DNA of 40,427 nt. Source: FEN-1322 sp041663425 (GTDB lineage: Bacteria; Omnitrophota; Gorgyraeia; 2-01-FULL-45-10). The translations under genes were made by a program, and so were the position numbers. This document shows positions 40,078 through 40,427 of this stretch, piece after piece. The DNA is taken from NCBI GenBank assembly GCA_041663425.1, contig JBAYMS010000012.1, forward strand, positions 1 to 40,427, in the 5' to 3' direction. Under the pieces are notes generated by a model. That model searched no databases and was not told the origin of the DNA. It saw only the letters and a list, made by a program, of their open reading frames with translations. How positions within the stretch are numbered: the first letter of the stretch is position 1; the number at the start of each line of letters is the position of its first letter.

Positions 40078-40427
40078 ATGGGTAAAAAAAAGATCCTCAT
40101 AGTAGCAGGCGAACCGTCCGGCGACCTTCATGCCTCAAACCTGGTCAGAAATTTAAAAACGCTTGATCCAGATCTTGAATTTTTTGGACTTGGCGGAGAT
40201 CTCTCAAAAAATGCGGGCGTAGAAGTCCTTTTCGACATATCTAAACTTGCCTTAGTAGGCCTTGTGGAAGTGTGGAAAAATATATTTACCGTCGGAAAAG
40301 TTTACAAAGGAATACTCGCCAGGATAGACGCTGAAAAACCGGATCTTGCTATCCTCGTAGATTATCCGGGATTTAATCTACGGCTGGCAAAAGAACTTAA
40401 GAAAAGAAATATACCCGTAGCATATTA
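40078..40427 (+). CDS. lpxB: Lipid A disaccharide synthase, N-terminal part, cut by window edge
   Basis: The ATG at 40078 opens 116 codons running off the right edge. The product begins MGKKKILIVAGEPSGDLHASNLVRNL, the GEPSGDLHA motif specific to LpxB, and continues with FFGLGGDLSKNAGVEVLFDISKLALVGLVEVWKNI and LVDYPGFNLRLAK. LpxB joins UDP-diacylglucosamine and lipid X to make the lipid A disaccharide. It follows the Gfo/Idh/MocA gene by 12 bases. Confidence 0.95.
   Translation, partial: MGKKKILIVAGEPSGDLHASNLVRNLKTLDPDLEFFGLGGDLSKNAGVEVLFDISKLALVGLVEVWKNIFTVGKVYKGILARIDAEKPDLAILVDYPGFNLRLAKELKKRNIPVAY

Noticed and set aside
39826..40131. Phe/Tyr-rich minus-strand frames at the right end
   Set aside because: They are antisense to the Gfo/Idh/MocA gene and lpxB, in a lysine-rich region that reads as Phe on the other strand.

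Overview
The window is a densely packed stretch of a Gram-negative bacterial chromosome of moderate to low GC. Almost every gene is on the minus strand; only the last two (39136 onward) are on plus. Outer-membrane features (lpxB, an MsbA-like exporter, a TolC channel, an autotransporter barrel), a short EF-Ts, archease-RtcB, a DUF362/polyferredoxin/Tat cluster and a cytoplasmic GH5 suggest an uncultured lineage of the Omnitrophota (OP3) or Elusimicrobia kind. That placement is inference from gene content, not a phylogeny. No phage, transposase, CRISPR array or rRNA was seen, and no gene-free gap exceeds about 260 bases.

Layout, left to right (transcription mostly right to left). 1-5300: partial rRNA pseudouridine synthase; a putative 8-codon leaderless micro-ORF with terminator; a chagasin-like protease-inhibitor lipoprotein, a 49-residue membrane protein and an ACT-malic enzyme; an ABC-F ATPase; a TrmH-family methyltransferase; tRNA-Ser(GGA). 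5300-12440: GH5 hydrolase with a receiver / sensor-kinase / receiver signalling set, then an autotransporter abutting tRNA-Ser(CGA). 12500-16000: tatA-tatC-DUF362-polyferredoxin operon. 16100-16980: DUF1622 and DUF4405-like membrane proteins around the second micro-ORF/terminator copy, then tRNA-Ser(UGA). 17000-20830: archease-rtcB-serS-M50 peptidase run. 20868-27216: complete YbhGFSR-type ABC efflux operon with its own TolC. 27197-29384: two glycosyltransferases and a zinc-ribbon miniprotein with a structured leader. 29569-30740: membrane protein, then an HNH-like gene behind a c-di-GMP-I riboswitch and terminator. 30780-34276: M28 peptidase, unknown protein, flavoprotein, der, tRNA-Lys. 34300-37210: rpsB-tsf-pyrH-frr. 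37216-40427: MsbA-like exporter divergent from a Gfo/Idh/MocA oxidoreductase and lpxB.

Promoters here repeatedly show an extended -10 of form TGNTATAAT. In several cases the start codon lies 7-8 bases after the -10, which predicts leaderless mRNAs (der, msbA-like, both micro-ORFs).

The most unusual observation is the pair of micro-ORFs at 306-332 and 16484-16510. Each has an extended -10, exactly 7 bases, a leaderless ATG, eight codons reading MQVTT(E/R)KY and a stop. Five bases later comes a GC-rich terminator with a GNRA loop, then the next gene. Three of the five differences inside the ORF are silent third-position changes, and the terminator differences preserve pairing and loop class. 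This looks like a small translation-coupled attenuator or a micropeptide gene family. Second is the c-di-GMP riboswitch placed in front of an HNH-like protein that lacks the usual catalytic His.
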